From contig NZ_QFZK01000005.1 of the NCBI RefSeq assembly GCF_003415675.1, positions 62,001 to 126,000 of the forward strand: a stretch of 64,000 nucleotides of DNA. The letters are read 5' to 3'. Below, one piece after another: positions 37,130 through 46,409 of the stretch. The DNA comes from Rhodoferax lacus. Lineage in GTDB: Bacteria; Pseudomonadota; Gammaproteobacteria; Burkholderiales; Burkholderiaceae_C. The position numbers and the translations under genes are program-made. The first letter of the stretch is position 1. Every line of letters starts with the position of its first letter. Below the pieces are notes generated by a model. That model was not told the origin of the DNA. It made no database searches and saw nothing but the letters and a program-made list of their open reading frames with translations.

Positions 37130-38428
37130 TCAGGCCTTTGTCTTCTCGGCCACGCGCAGCGCACGCTTGAGGTCATCGAGCAAATCGTCGGCTTCTTCCA
37201 GGCCTATGGACAGGCGTATCGTGCCCTGGCCAATGCCGCTCTGCGCCAGCGCCGCGTCATCCATGCGGAAGTGGGTGGTGCTGGCCGGGTGGATCACCAG
37301 GCTGCGGCAGTCGCCCACATTGGCCAGGTGGCTGAATACCTTGAGCGCTTCCACAAAAGCCTGGCCCTGCGCCCGCGTGCCGCGCAAATCGAAGCTGAAG
37401 ACCGAACCCGCCCCGCGCGGCAGTAGCTTTTGTGCCAGCCCATGGTCCGGGTGACTCTCCAGCATGGGGTGGCCAACGCGCGATACCAGGGGGTGTGCTG
37501 CCAGAAACTCCACCACCCGCGTGGTGTTGCGCATGTGGCGCTCCATGCGCAGCGACAGCGTTTCTATTCCCTGCAAGATCAGCCAGGCCGAGTGCGGGCT
37601 CAAGCAGGCGCCAAAGTCGCGCAGGCCCTCGCGCCGTGCGCGCAGCAAAAAGGCGCCCACCGTAGCCTCCTCGGTAAACACCATGTTGTGAAAGCCCGCG
37701 TAGGGCTCGGAGAGTTCCGGGAACCTGCCGGACTTGTCCCAGTCAAAACTGCCACCATCCACCACCACGCCACCAATCACCGTACCGTGGCCGCTCAGGA
37801 ACTTGGTGGCCGAGTGGTAGACCAGGTCCGCGCCCTGGGTGAAGGGCTGGACCAACCAGGGCGTGGTGAGCGTCGAGTCCACCAGGAGTGGCACGCCGGC
37901 GGCGTGGGCTATTGAACTGACTTCGGGCGTGTTGAGCACATCCAGTCCGGGGTTGCCCACGGTCTCGCCAAAAAACAGTTTGGTGTTGGGCCGCACGGCC
38001 GCGCGCCAAGCGTCCAGGTCGCCGGGCTTCACGAAGGTGGTGTCAATGCCAAAGCGCTTGAGGGTGTAGTGCAGCAGATTGTGTGAGCCACCATACAGCG
38101 CGGTGGAGGCCACGATGTGGCTGCCCGCGCCCATCAGCGTGGCAATGCACAGGTGCAGTGCGGCCTGGCCGCTGGCCACCGAGATGGCGCCCACGCCGCC
38201 TTCGAGCGCCGAGATGCGCTGCTCCAGCACCGCATTGGTGGGGTTGCTGATGCGCGAATACACATGGCCCGCGCGCTCTAGGTTGAAGAGGGAAGCCGCA
38301 TGGTCGCTGGACTCGAACACAAACGACGTGGTCAGGTGAATCGGCACCGCGCGCGCGCCGGTGGCGTCCGGTGTGGCACCGGCGTGCAGGGCGAGCGTGT
38401 CAAATCCCGGGTCGGCATAGCCTGCCAT
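37130..38428 (-). CDS. O-acetylhomoserine sulfhydrylase / Cys-Met metabolism PLP enzyme
   Basis: A 432-aa gamma-family PLP enzyme beginning MAGYADPGFDTLALHAGATP. SRISNPTNAVLEQRISALEG, the PLP Lys in VYHSATKFLSGHGTVIGG, and SSGS-type SLVIHPASTTH near the end are present. Length and the FDTLALHAG start fit O-acetylhomoserine aminocarboxypropyltransferase (MetY), which makes homocysteine from O-acetylhomoserine and sulfide. AGGAGA lies upstream of the ATG. A small hairpin GCTGG-TTT-CCAGC is in the leader, but I do not see a SAM riboswitch. Confidence 0.9.
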   Translation of the reverse strand: MAGYADPGFDTLALHAGATPDATGARAVPIHLTTSFVFESSDHAASLFNLERAGHVYSRISNPTNAVLEQRISALEGGVGAISVASGQAALHLCIATLMGAGSHIVASTALYGGSHNLLHYTLKRFGIDTTFVKPGDLDAWRAAVRPNTKLFFGETVGNPGLDVLNTPEVSSIAHAAGVPLLVDSTLTTPWLVQPFTQGADLVYHSATKFLSGHGTVIGGVVVDGGSFDWDKSGRFPELSEPYAGFHNMVFTEEATVGAFLLRARREGLRDFGACLSPHSAWLILQGIETLSLRMERHMRNTTRVVEFLAAHPLVSRVGHPMLESHPDHGLAQKLLPRGAGSVFSFDLRGTRAQGQAFVEALKVFSHLANVGDCRSLVIHPASTTHFRMDDAALAQSGIGQGTIRLSIGLEEADDLLDDLKRALRVAEKTKA

Positions 38429-38541
38429 GGGCGTCTCCTGTGAAGGTGTTCTGAAAGTGTGGGGTATACAGGGCTGGAAACCAGCAGATTGTGGGCTATA
38501 TTCAAGATCCAGAACCCAATCCTGTGTCACTAGGAAATACC

Positions 38542-39006
38542 ATGAAAGTCAGCGATATCCTGCGCGTCAAAGGCGGCACCCTGTTCACCGCCCATCCGGA
38601 TGAAGCCCTGTCCCGCGCACTCGACCTGATGGCAGAAAAAGATATCGGTTCCCTGGTGGTCATGGAGCATGGCGCACTGGTGGGCATGCTGACTTTTCGC
38701 GAGGTGATCCAGACCCTGGTGAAAAACGGCGGCAGCATTGGCAGCACGGCAGTGCGCGCCTCCATGGACGACGCGCCCCTGACCTGCACCATGGAGACTG
38801 AAATGGACGAGGTGCGCCGCATGATGCTGGAGCGCCATGCCCGCTACATGCCGGTAATGCAAGACCACATGCTCATGGGCGTGATCAGCTTCTATGACGT
38901 GGCCCGTGCGGTGGTGGACAGCCAGAACTTCGAAAACCAGATGCTCAAGGCCTACATCCGCGACTGGCCCGAGGGCGAAGCGCCCGTAGCCCCCGCGGCC
39001 CCTTAA
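38542..39006 (+). CDS. Stand-alone CBS-domain-pair protein
   Basis: A 154-aa protein that is essentially one Bateman module. CBS 1 covers about residues 1-65 (VSDILRVKGGTLFTAHPDEA ... GSLVVMEHGALVGMLTFREV) and CBS 2 about 70-135 (VRASMDDAPLTCTMETEMDE ... ARYMPVMQDHMLMGVISFYD). Such proteins bind adenine nucleotides and often sense energy state. AGGAA lies 6 nt before the ATG. It is divergent from metY-like and 45 bp upstream of aroC. Confidence 0.93.
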   Translation: MKVSDILRVKGGTLFTAHPDEALSRALDLMAEKDIGSLVVMEHGALVGMLTFREVIQTLVKNGGSIGSTAVRASMDDAPLTCTMETEMDEVRRMMLERHARYMPVMQDHMLMGVISFYDVARAVVDSQNFENQMLKAYIRDWPEGEAPVAPAAP

Positions 39007-39051
39007 ACCTTCCGACCAAAAAGGCGTGCCGCCTCGGGGATAATCCCCCGC

Positions 39052-40146
39052 ATGAGCGGCAATACCTTCGGACACCTTTTCGCAGTCACCAACTTTGGTG
39101 AATCCCACGGCCCGGCCATTGGCTGCGTGATTGACGGCTGCCCGCCCGGCATGGAATTGAGCGAGGCCGACATCCAGACCGACCTGGACCGCCGCCGCCC
39201 CGGCACCAGTCGACACGTCACCCAGCGCAACGAGCCCGACGCGGTGCAGATCCTCAGCGGCGTCTACCAGGGCCGGACCACCGGCACGCCGATCGCGCTG
39301 CTGATCCAGAACACCGACCAGCGCAGCAAGGACTACGGGAACATCCTGGAGACCTTCCGCCCGGGACATGCCGACTACACCTATTTCCAGAAATACGGCA
39401 TCCGCGACCCACGTGGGGGTGGACGCTCCAGCGCACGCCTGACCGCACCCATGGTGGCCGCAGGGGCTGTTGCCAAGAAGTGGCTGAAGGAAAGATTTGG
39501 CACCGAGTTCCGTGGCTGCATGACGCAGGTTGGCGATGTGCCCATCGGCTTCGAGTCCTGGGACCATGTGCCCCACAACCCCTTCTTCGCACCCGTGACC
39601 GATGTCGCTGCGCTCGAAGACTACATGGACGCCCTGCGCAAAGCCGGTGACTCTTGCGGCGCGCGCATCCGCGTCTCGGCCTCCAACGTACCGGTGGGCT
39701 TGGGCGAGCCGCTATTCGACAAGATGGACGCCGATATTGCCTACGCCATGATGGGCATCAACGCGGTCAAGGGTGTGGAGATTGGCGCCGGTTTTGCCAG
39801 CGTGGCCCAGCGCGGCACCACCCATGGCGACTCCCTCACGCCTGCAGGCTTTGCCAGCAATAACGCCGGTGGCGTATTGGGCGGCATCAGCACCGGGCAG
39901 GACCTGGAGGTGAGCATTGCCATCAAGCCCACCAGCTCCATCATCACGCCGCGCGATTCCATTGATTCGGCGGGCAACCCCACCCAGGTGGTCACCAAGG
40001 GCCGCCACGATCCTTGCGTGGGCATACGCGCCACCCCGATTGCCGAGGCCATGCTGGCGCTGGTGGTGATGGACCACGTGCTGCGCCACCGGGCCCAATG
40101 CGGCGATGTGGTTCACACCCTGCCGCCGATTCCGGCAAGCCGGTAG
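39052..40146 (+). CDS. aroC: Chorismate synthase
   Basis: A 364-aa enzyme starting [20 protein letters not shown], with the family signatures [38 protein letters not shown] and the [15 protein letters not shown] C-terminal region. It removes phosphate from EPSP to give chorismate using reduced FMN, so it acts downstream of the aroA half of the fused gene at 3321. No Shine-Dalgarno is seen. GATAAT lies 7 nt before the ATG, which may make the message leaderless. Confidence 0.97.
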   Translation: MSGNTFGHLFAVTNFGESHGPAIGCVIDGCPPGMELSEADIQTDLDRRRPGTSRHVTQRNEPDAVQILSGVYQGRTTGTPIALLIQNTDQRSKDYGNILETFRPGHADYTYFQKYGIRDPRGGGRSSARLTAPMVAAGAVAKKWLKERFGTEFRGCMTQVGDVPIGFESWDHVPHNPFFAPVTDVAALEDYMDALRKAGDSCGARIRVSASNVPVGLGEPLFDKMDADIAYAMMGINAVKGVEIGAGFASVAQRGTTHGDSLTPAGFASNNAGGVLGGISTGQDLEVSIAIKPTSSIITPRDSIDSAGNPTQVVTKGRHDPCVGIRATPIAEAMLALVVMDHVLRHRAQCGDVVHTLPPIPASR

Positions 40147-40210
40147 GTCAGGCAGGTTTTTCCGCCGGGCCGCGAGCTACGCGCAGCGAGCGAACGTGGG
40201 GGCCACACTT

Positions 40211-40414
40211 CTATCGATGGGGGCGCAAGGGATCGTCATGCACGATGCCCCAGCCAGACACATCACTGCTTGACCCAGGTGGGGGCTGGCTGCGCGACTG
40301 CCACTGGTCCACGTACCACAGCGCCAGGCCAGTGCCACCAATCAGGACGACCGCGATCACCACGAGCTTGAGCACCGTGACCCAGACCGGGGGTTCGTCG
40401 TCATCATTCTTCAT
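40211..40414 (-). CDS. Small single-pass membrane protein
   Basis: A 67-aa protein with an acidic start (MKNDDDEPPVW) and one TM helix (VTVLKLVVIAVVLIGGTGLALWYV). Its soluble tail is Pro/Ser-rich. GGAG lies about 10 nt before the ATG. No family recognised. It is convergent with aroC. Confidence 0.55.
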   Translation of the reverse strand: MKNDDDEPPVWVTVLKLVVIAVVLIGGTGLALWYVDQWQSRSQPPPGSSSDVSGWGIVHDDPLRPHR

Positions 40415-40681
40415 CTGCCGCTACTCCAAATAAATTTTTCTGCCAAGCGCATTCTCAACCCTGGCGCACGTCCGGAGCCAAAGAGATGCTTTATTGCGGG
40501 TAAGCCATACTAATTTGGTGCCAGTAGGTGTAAATACTGAGTATGCAGTGCAATTTAGTACCGCAACACGCTTTGCAAGTATCGTTTCTGCATCAGCGAG
40601 TCAGTATCTTCCATCTGTCAGTGCTGGATGCAAAAAAGCATTGAACGAAGCACCTCATATCAACACTCTGGAGACATAGAC
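40415..40681. promoter_or_regulatory. Promoter region of the polyol operon
   Basis: This 267-bp AT-richer region precedes the binding-protein gene. TACTAATTTGG (about 40508) and CAATTTAGTA (about 40552) form a loose inverted repeat that could be bound by the AraC-type regulator encoded at the operon end. I cannot place -35/-10 boxes with confidence. A plus-strand open frame through here has no support. Confidence 0.4.
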
Positions 40682-41995
40682 ATGACACTCAAAACCCGCG
40701 TTGCAATGGCTGCAACCCTGGTCGCATCCCTGTGCGGCATCTCGGCCTCGGCTACCGAACTGGTGATCGCCACCGTCAACAACGGCCACATGATCGAGAT
40801 GCAAAAGCTCGGCAAGAATTTTGAAGCCGCCAACCCCGATATCAAGCTCAAGTGGGTCACTCTGGAAGAAGGCGCACTGCGCCAGCGCGTCACCACCGAC
40901 ATCGCCACCAAGGGCGGACAGTTCGACGTCATGACCATCGGCATGTACGAAACCCCCATCTGGGGCAAAAAGGGCTGGCTCAAGGAATTGAAGGGTGATG
41001 CCAGCTACGACGCAGATGACATCCTGCCTGCCATGAAAGACGGTCTGTCGGTTGGCGGAAAAATGTACGCAGCCCCCTTCTACGGCGAAAGCTCCATGCT
41101 GATGTACCGCAAAGACCTGACCGACAAGGCCGGCATCAAGTTCGCAGACCGCCCCACCTGGGACCAGGTGCGTGACGCCGCTGCCAAGATCCATGACCCC
41201 AAGAACGGCGTGTACGGCATCTGTCTGCGCGGCAAGCCGGGCTGGGGTGACAACATGGCCTTTCTGTCCACCATGGCCAACAGCTATGGCGCCCAGTGGT
41301 TTGACATGAAGTGGAAGCCCCAGCTGGAATCCAAGCCCTGGAAAGACGCAGTCACCATGTACGTGGAGCTGCTGACCAAGTACGGCCCTCCCGGCTCTTC
41401 GGCCAACAGCTTCAATGAAATCCTGGCCCTGTACAACGAAGGCAAGTGCGGCATGTGGATTGACGCCACGATTGCAGCCTCGTTCATCACCGACCCCAAG
41501 CAGTCCAAGGTGGCTGACAAGGTGGCGTTTGCACAAGGCCCTTACGCTGTGACCCAGAAGGGCGCCAACTGGCTGTGGGCCTGGGCCCTGGCCATTCCGG
41601 CTGGCACCAAGAACGCGGACGCGGCACAGAAGTTCATCAACTGGGCGACTTCCAAGGACTACATCAACCTGGTGGGCAAGACCAACGGCTGGGCCCACGT
41701 GCCCACCGGCACCCGCAAGTCCACCTACGCCAATCCGGAGTTCCAGAAGGCTGCCGTGTTTGCTGCTGCTGAAAAAGCCGCTATTGATTCGGCCAACCCC
41801 AACGACAGCACGCTGCCCAAGTCGCCGTACGTGGGCGTGCAGTTCGCGGCCATCCCCGAGTTCCAGGCCATCGGTATCGCAGTGGGTCAGCAGATGAGTG
41901 CGGCTCTGGCCGGCAAGACCACGATTGATGCGGCCTTGAAGGCTTCGCAAACAGCCGCCGAACGCGAAATGAAAAAGGGCGGCTACTACAAGTAA
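40682..41995 (+). CDS. Polyol ABC transporter periplasmic binding protein
   Basis: The 437-aa protein has a signal peptide (about residues 1-24, ending ASA before TELVIATV) and the SBP family 1 fold: GGQFDVMTIGMYETPIWGKK, MYAAPFYGESSMLMYRKDL and NWLWAWALAIPAGTKNADAA. The closest remembered relatives are the sorbitol/mannitol binding proteins SmoE/MtlE. It should deliver a sugar alcohol to the permease encoded downstream. A long hairpin follows the gene and may raise its level relative to the permeases. Confidence 0.9.
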   Translation: MTLKTRVAMAATLVASLCGISASATELVIATVNNGHMIEMQKLGKNFEAANPDIKLKWVTLEEGALRQRVTTDIATKGGQFDVMTIGMYETPIWGKKGWLKELKGDASYDADDILPAMKDGLSVGGKMYAAPFYGESSMLMYRKDLTDKAGIKFADRPTWDQVRDAAAKIHDPKNGVYGICLRGKPGWGDNMAFLSTMANSYGAQWFDMKWKPQLESKPWKDAVTMYVELLTKYGPPGSSANSFNEILALYNEGKCGMWIDATIAASFITDPKQSKVADKVAFAQGPYAVTQKGANWLWAWALAIPAGTKNADAAQKFINWATSKDYINLVGKTNGWAHVPTGTRKSTYANPEFQKAAVFAAAEKAAIDSANPNDSTLPKSPYVGVQFAAIPEFQAIGIAVGQQMSAALAGKTTIDAALKASQTAAEREMKKGGYYK

Positions 41996-41997
41996 TA

Positions 41998-42105
41998 CCC
42001 ATTTGGCTACTGCGCGGCCCGATCTGAGGCCCGGGGTGCTCGCCGTACGGGAGTACGGCTGTGCGCCTCGGACCTCACCTCGAGCCGCTCGCTACGCCAA
42101 CTGGG
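41998..42105 (+). promoter_or_regulatory. Long intercistronic hairpin between binding protein and permease genes
   Basis: The arms CCCATTTGGC (41998-42007) and GCCAACTGGG (42096-42105) close a structure of about 108 nt that stays largely complementary inward. It ends in the perfect GCCGTAC-GGGA-GTACGGC tip at 42042-42059. No T-run follows. Position after a binding-protein gene matches REP-type or stabilising hairpins that give uneven expression within ABC operons. Confidence 0.75.
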
Positions 42106-42178
42106 CATCACTTGGGCACCTTTGACGGGTGCCTTCATTTGCTCACTCGTCCATAAGAAAAATTACGAGACACATCCC

Positions 42179-43039
42179 ATGAAGAAACTCCTGCCGCGGC
42201 TCCTGCTGACGCCTGCTGTTGCGTCACTCCTCCTGTGGATGATCGTCCCGCTGGTGATGACGATTTATTTTTCGGTCATCCGCTACAACCTGATGCAGCC
42301 CGAAGAAACCGGCTTTATCGGGCTGGAAAACTTCGAATACTTTCTGACAGACCCCTCTTTTACGGTGGCGGTCTTCAACACGCTGTTGCTGCTGGGCAGC
42401 GTGATCCTGATCACGGTGATCTTCGGCACTGCCATTGCGCTGTTGATTGACGACCCGTTCCCTGGCCGCGCCATCGTGCGCCTGCTGCTGATCTCGCCCT
42501 TCTTCGTCATGCCCACAGTGAATGCCCTGCTGTGGAAGCACATGATGATGAACCCGATTTACGGGGTGCTGGCGCAGGTGTCCATCTTCTTTGGCCTCAC
42601 CCCCATCGACTGGCTGACCGACTTCCCGCTGGGCTCCGTCATCATCATGGTGGCCTGGCAATGGCTGCCCTTTGCCACGCTGATTTTCATGACCGCGCTG
42701 CAAAGCATGAACCGCGAACAGTTGGAGGCCGCGCGCATGGATGGCGCCACCTACCTGCAGCAATTGCGCTACCTCTACATCCCGCACCTGGGCCGCTCGG
42801 TGGCCGTGGTGGTGATGATCGAGATGATCTTCCTGCTCAGCGTATTTGCCGAGATCTACACCACCACCGGTGGCGGACCGGGTGATGCCAGTACCAACAT
42901 GGCCTTCCTGATCTTCAAGCAGGCGCTGCTCAACTTCGATGCCGGTGTGGCCTCCGCGGGCGCGCTGTTTGCCGTGGTGCTGGCCAATATCGCCGCCGCC
43001 TTTCTCATCCGCATGGTCGGCAAGAACCTGGACAAATAA
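42179..43039 (+). CDS. Polyol ABC transporter permease 1
   Basis: A 286-aa MalF-type permease with six TM helices (the first is LLLTPAVASLLLWMIVPLVM) and the EAA loop EAARMDGATYLQQLRYLYIP that contacts the ATPase. The ATG at 42179 is chosen because the hydrophobic N-terminus starts there. It forms the inner-membrane channel together with permease 2, whose start is 4 bp downstream. Confidence 0.93.
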   Translation: MKKLLPRLLLTPAVASLLLWMIVPLVMTIYFSVIRYNLMQPEETGFIGLENFEYFLTDPSFTVAVFNTLLLLGSVILITVIFGTAIALLIDDPFPGRAIVRLLLISPFFVMPTVNALLWKHMMMNPIYGVLAQVSIFFGLTPIDWLTDFPLGSVIIMVAWQWLPFATLIFMTALQSMNREQLEAARMDGATYLQQLRYLYIPHLGRSVAVVVMIEMIFLLSVFAEIYTTTGGGPGDASTNMAFLIFKQALLNFDAGVASAGALFAVVLANIAAAFLIRMVGKNLDK

Positions 43040-43043
43040 CACC

Positions 43044-43877
43044 ATGGCACACACCCGCTCCAAATATCCACCCCGGCTCATCATCCGCACGGCTGCGGCC
43101 TGGGCTGTCACGCTGCTGCTGTTCTTTCCGCTGGGCTGGCTGATCCTGACCGCGTTCAAAACCGAGCTGCAGGCCATTGCCGTGCCGCCGCTCTTGGTGT
43201 TCACGCCCACGCTGGAGAACTTCTCCATCGTGCAGGAACGCAGCGACTACCTGCTGTTTGCCAAGAACTCGCTGCTCACCAGCGTGCTCTCCACCGTGCT
43301 GGGGTTGGCGCTGGCGTTTCCGGCCGCCTACGCCATGGCCTTCTTCAAGGGCAAGTACACCAAAGATATTTTGATGTGGATGCTCTCCACCAAGATGATG
43401 CCCGCCGTGGGCGCGCTGGTGCCGGTGTATGTGATGGCGCAGACCTCCGGCCTGCTCGACAGCCTGACCGCGCTGGTGATTGTGTTCACCCTCTCCAACC
43501 TGCCCATCATGGTGTGGATGCTGTACTCCTACCTGAAGGAAATTCCGCACGAAATCCTGGAAGCCTCGCGCATGGATGGCGCCACACTGTGGCAGGAATT
43601 CCGCATGGTGTTGCTGCCCCTCACCCTGGGTGGCCTGGCCTCCACCGGCCTCCTGTGCCTGGTGCTGAGCTGGAACGAAGCCTTTTGGTCGCTCAACCTG
43701 GGTGCCGCCAAGGCCGGCACCTTGGCCACGCTGATTGCCAGCTACAGCAGCCCCGAGGGCCTGTTCTGGTCCAAGCTGTCGGCCGCGTCGCTCATGGCGA
43801 TTGCACCCATCGTGGTGTTTGGCTGGTTCAGCCAGAAGCAATTGGTCCAAGGCCTGACCTTCGGCGCCGTCAAGTAA
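43044..43877 (+). CDS. Polyol ABC transporter permease 2
   Basis: A 277-aa MalG-type permease starting MAHTRSKYPPRLIIRTAAAW. It has six TM helices and the EAA loop EASRMDGATLWQEFRMVLLP. Similar to SmoG/MtlG. Start 4 bp after permease 1 stop; the ATPase gene begins 22 bp after its end with AAGAGA upstream. Confidence 0.93.
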   Translation: MAHTRSKYPPRLIIRTAAAWAVTLLLFFPLGWLILTAFKTELQAIAVPPLLVFTPTLENFSIVQERSDYLLFAKNSLLTSVLSTVLGLALAFPAAYAMAFFKGKYTKDILMWMLSTKMMPAVGALVPVYVMAQTSGLLDSLTALVIVFTLSNLPIMVWMLYSYLKEIPHEILEASRMDGATLWQEFRMVLLPLTLGGLASTGLLCLVLSWNEAFWSLNLGAAKAGTLATLIASYSSPEGLFWSKLSAASLMAIAPIVVFGWFSQKQLVQGLTFGAVK

Positions 43878-43899
43878 CAACTATTTCAAGAGACACACC

Positions 43900-44961
43900 A
43901 TGGCATACCTCGAACTGCAAGGCATAGAAAAAGAGTTTGGCAATGTGCGCGTGATCCGCGGCATTGACCTGCAAATCAACCAGGGCGAATTCGTCGTGTT
44001 TGTCGGCCCCTCGGGCTGCGGCAAGTCCACGCTCTTGCGCCTGATCGCCGGCCTGGAAGAAAACGACGGCGGCAAGTTGCTGCTCGACGGGCGCGACATC
44101 ACCAATGAGCCCAGCAGCAAGCGCGACCTGGCCATGGTGTTCCAGAGCTACGCGCTCTACCCGCACATGAGCGTGTTCGAGAACATGAGCTTTGCCCTGA
44201 AGCTCGCCAAGGTGGACCAGGCAGTGATTCAGGAGAAAGTGGGACGCGCCGCCAAGATCCTGAACCTGACTGACTACCTGCAGCGCACACCCAAGGAGCT
44301 CTCCGGCGGCCAGCGCCAGCGTGTGGCCATTGGCCGCGCCATTGTGCGCGCACCCAAGGTGTTTCTGTTTGACGAGCCTCTGAGCAACCTGGACGCGGCC
44401 CTGCGCGGCCAGACCCGTATCGAGATCGCCAAGCTGCACCGCGACCTGGGCGCCACCACCATTTACGTGACACACGACCAGGTCGAAGCCATGACCCTGG
44501 CCGACCGCGTGGTGGTGCTGCGCGACGGCAAGATCGAGCAGGTAGGCACGCCGCTGGAGCTCTATGACCGCCCGGCCAACCAGTTTGTGGCCCAGTTCAT
44601 CGGCACGCCGCAAATGAACATGGTGGCTGCCAAAGATCTGCAGCCCCTGGTGCAAAGCACCGGCCTGTCCGTGGAGCCCGATGGCTTTATTGGCCTGCGC
44701 CCGGAAAACGTCACGCTGTGCGCCGCGGGCCAGGGCCTGATGGACGCCACGGTGGATCTGGTGGAAGCGCTGGGTGCCGAGACCCTGATCTATGTCTCCA
44801 CCGCGAGCGGTGTGCAACTGGTATCCCGCCAGAACGAGCGCACCGAGCTGCACGCAGGCAACACCGTGGGCTTGCGCATCGATGTGGATGCTGCCCATCT
44901 GTTTGACGCCAAGGGCCGTATCACCCGCACCGGAAAAGCCCGCGAGACGCTGGTTCACTAA
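43900..44961 (+). CDS. Polyol ABC transporter ATP-binding protein (MalK/UgpC type)
   Basis: A 353-aa ATPase with Walker A GPSGCGKST, Q-loop VFQSYALYPHMSV, signature LSGGQRQRVAIGRA, Walker B VFLFDEPLSNLDA and the switch His in YVTHDQVEAM. A C-terminal TOBE/OB domain (about 235-353, starting near FIGTPQMNMV) often binds regulators. It energises uptake by the two permeases, as SmoK/MtlK do. Confidence 0.95.
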   Translation: MAYLELQGIEKEFGNVRVIRGIDLQINQGEFVVFVGPSGCGKSTLLRLIAGLEENDGGKLLLDGRDITNEPSSKRDLAMVFQSYALYPHMSVFENMSFALKLAKVDQAVIQEKVGRAAKILNLTDYLQRTPKELSGGQRQRVAIGRAIVRAPKVFLFDEPLSNLDAALRGQTRIEIAKLHRDLGATTIYVTHDQVEAMTLADRVVVLRDGKIEQVGTPLELYDRPANQFVAQFIGTPQMNMVAAKDLQPLVQSTGLSVEPDGFIGLRPENVTLCAAGQGLMDATVDLVEALGAETLIYVSTASGVQLVSRQNERTELHAGNTVGLRIDVDAAHLFDAKGRITRTGKARETLVH

Positions 44962-44993
44962 CCCTGCATTACGCATTCAACGCTTCACGCACC

Positions 44994-46409
44994 ATGCCAG
45001 ACACCACCAAACCCTTGCTCATGCTCCACCTGGGGCTGGGCTCTTTTCACCGCGCCCACCAGGCGGTCTACCTGCACCAGTTGCAGCAAACCGGTGACCG
45101 CCGCTGGGCGCTGGCCGGGGGCAACATCCGCCCTGACATGGCCGAGACCATCGAGGCGCTGATTGCCCAGCAAGGCGCCTACACGCTGGAGACCGTCACA
45201 CCCCAGGGAGAGCGCAGCTACACCCGCATCACCTCGATCCAGACCGTGGTGCGCCATGACCCCATGCTCTCGGGCCTGATACGTCTGGGGGCGGATGCCA
45301 ACACGCGCATCATCTCGTTTACCGTCACCGAAGCGGGCTACTACCTCGACGCCAAGGACAAGCTGGACCTGAACTTTGCCGACCTGCAGGCCGACCTGGA
45401 TGCGCTGAAATCCGGCAAGCCCGGCAGCACGATTTACGGCGCGCTCACCGCCATCCTCAAGGCGCGCATGCAGGCCAATGCAGGGCCTGTGACGCTGCTG
45501 AACTGCGACAACCTGCGCCACAACGGTGACCGCTCGCGCAGTGGCCTGTTGCAATTTCTGGAACTGCTGGGCGACGCCGAATTGCTGGCCTGGGTAATGG
45601 CCCACACCAGCAGCCCCAACGCCATGGTGGACCGCATCACCCCCCGCCCCACAGCCGAGGTGCGCACCCGCGTGCTGGCAGCCACCGGCATCGATGACGC
45701 CGCTGCGCTCATGGGTGAGAGCTTTATCCAGTGGGTGATTGAAGACCACTTCATTGCCGGGCGCCCGGCCTGGGAAACCGTGGGCGTAGAAATGGTGGAG
45801 TCGGTGCAGGCCTATGAAGAAGCCAAGATCCGCCTGCTCAACGCCACCCACAGCTGCATCGCCTGGGCGGGCACGCTGGTGGGCTATACCTACATCCACG
45901 AAGGCACGCTGGATGCGCAGATCCGCCAGTTCGCTTTTGATTACGTGACCAATGACGTGATCCCGGTGCTCGACACCCCCGAGCACCCGTGCCCCCTGAA
46001 CCTGCCCACCTACCGTGATGTGGTGCTGGACCGCTTTGGCAATCCCGCCATTGCGGATACCAACCAGCGCGTGGCCATGGACGGCTTCTCCAAGATCCCC
46101 GGCTTTATCGCGCCCACCTTCCGCGAGCGCCTGGCCCGCAACGAGTCGATTGACAGCGTGGCCATGTTGCCGGCGCTATTCCTGGCCTACCTGCAGCGCT
46201 GGCACGCGGGCCAGATCAGCTACACCTACCAGGACCAGGCCATGGACCCGGCGGTCGCGCACGCCATCTGCGAATCCGCCGATCCGGTAGCCGCCTTTTG
46301 TGCCGACCTGCCACTGTGGGGCAACCTGGCCAATGACCCGCGCCTGCTGTCTGCCATGCGCGCGGCCTTTGCCCGTGTACAACAATTTATCCAAGGAAGA
46401 AACGCATGA
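44994..46409 (+). CDS. dalD: D-arabinitol 4-dehydrogenase-like long-chain polyol dehydrogenase
   Basis: A 471-aa mannitol-dehydrogenase-family enzyme (zinc-independent). The N-terminal Rossmann start is LMLHLGLGSFHRAHQAVYLH, then TVTEAGYYLDAKDKLDLN, NCDNLRHNGDRSRSG, VDRITPRP and the catalytic block YEEAKIRLLNATHSCIAWAG. As far as I can judge, it is closer to Klebsiella DalD (D-arabinitol to D-xylulose, NAD) than to mannitol dehydrogenase. D-arabinitol, mannitol or sorbitol remain possible. The stop overlaps the next ATG by 4 bp. Confidence 0.82.
   Translation: MPDTTKPLLMLHLGLGSFHRAHQAVYLHQLQQTGDRRWALAGGNIRPDMAETIEALIAQQGAYTLETVTPQGERSYTRITSIQTVVRHDPMLSGLIRLGADANTRIISFTVTEAGYYLDAKDKLDLNFADLQADLDALKSGKPGSTIYGALTAILKARMQANAGPVTLLNCDNLRHNGDRSRSGLLQFLELLGDAELLAWVMAHTSSPNAMVDRITPRPTAEVRTRVLAATGIDDAAALMGESFIQWVIEDHFIAGRPAWETVGVEMVESVQAYEEAKIRLLNATHSCIAWAGTLVGYTYIHEGTLDAQIRQFAFDYVTNDVIPVLDTPEHPCPLNLPTYRDVVLDRFGNPAIADTNQRVAMDGFSKIPGFIAPTFRERLARNESIDSVAMLPALFLAYLQRWHAGQISYTYQDQAMDPAVAHAICESADPVAAFCADLPLWGNLANDPRLLSAMRAAFARVQQFIQGRNA

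Noticed and set aside
38429..38541. Possible SAM riboswitch upstream of the sulfhydrylase gene
   Set aside because: Only a small GCTGG/CCAGC hairpin is present; none of the conserved SAM aptamer elements can be found.
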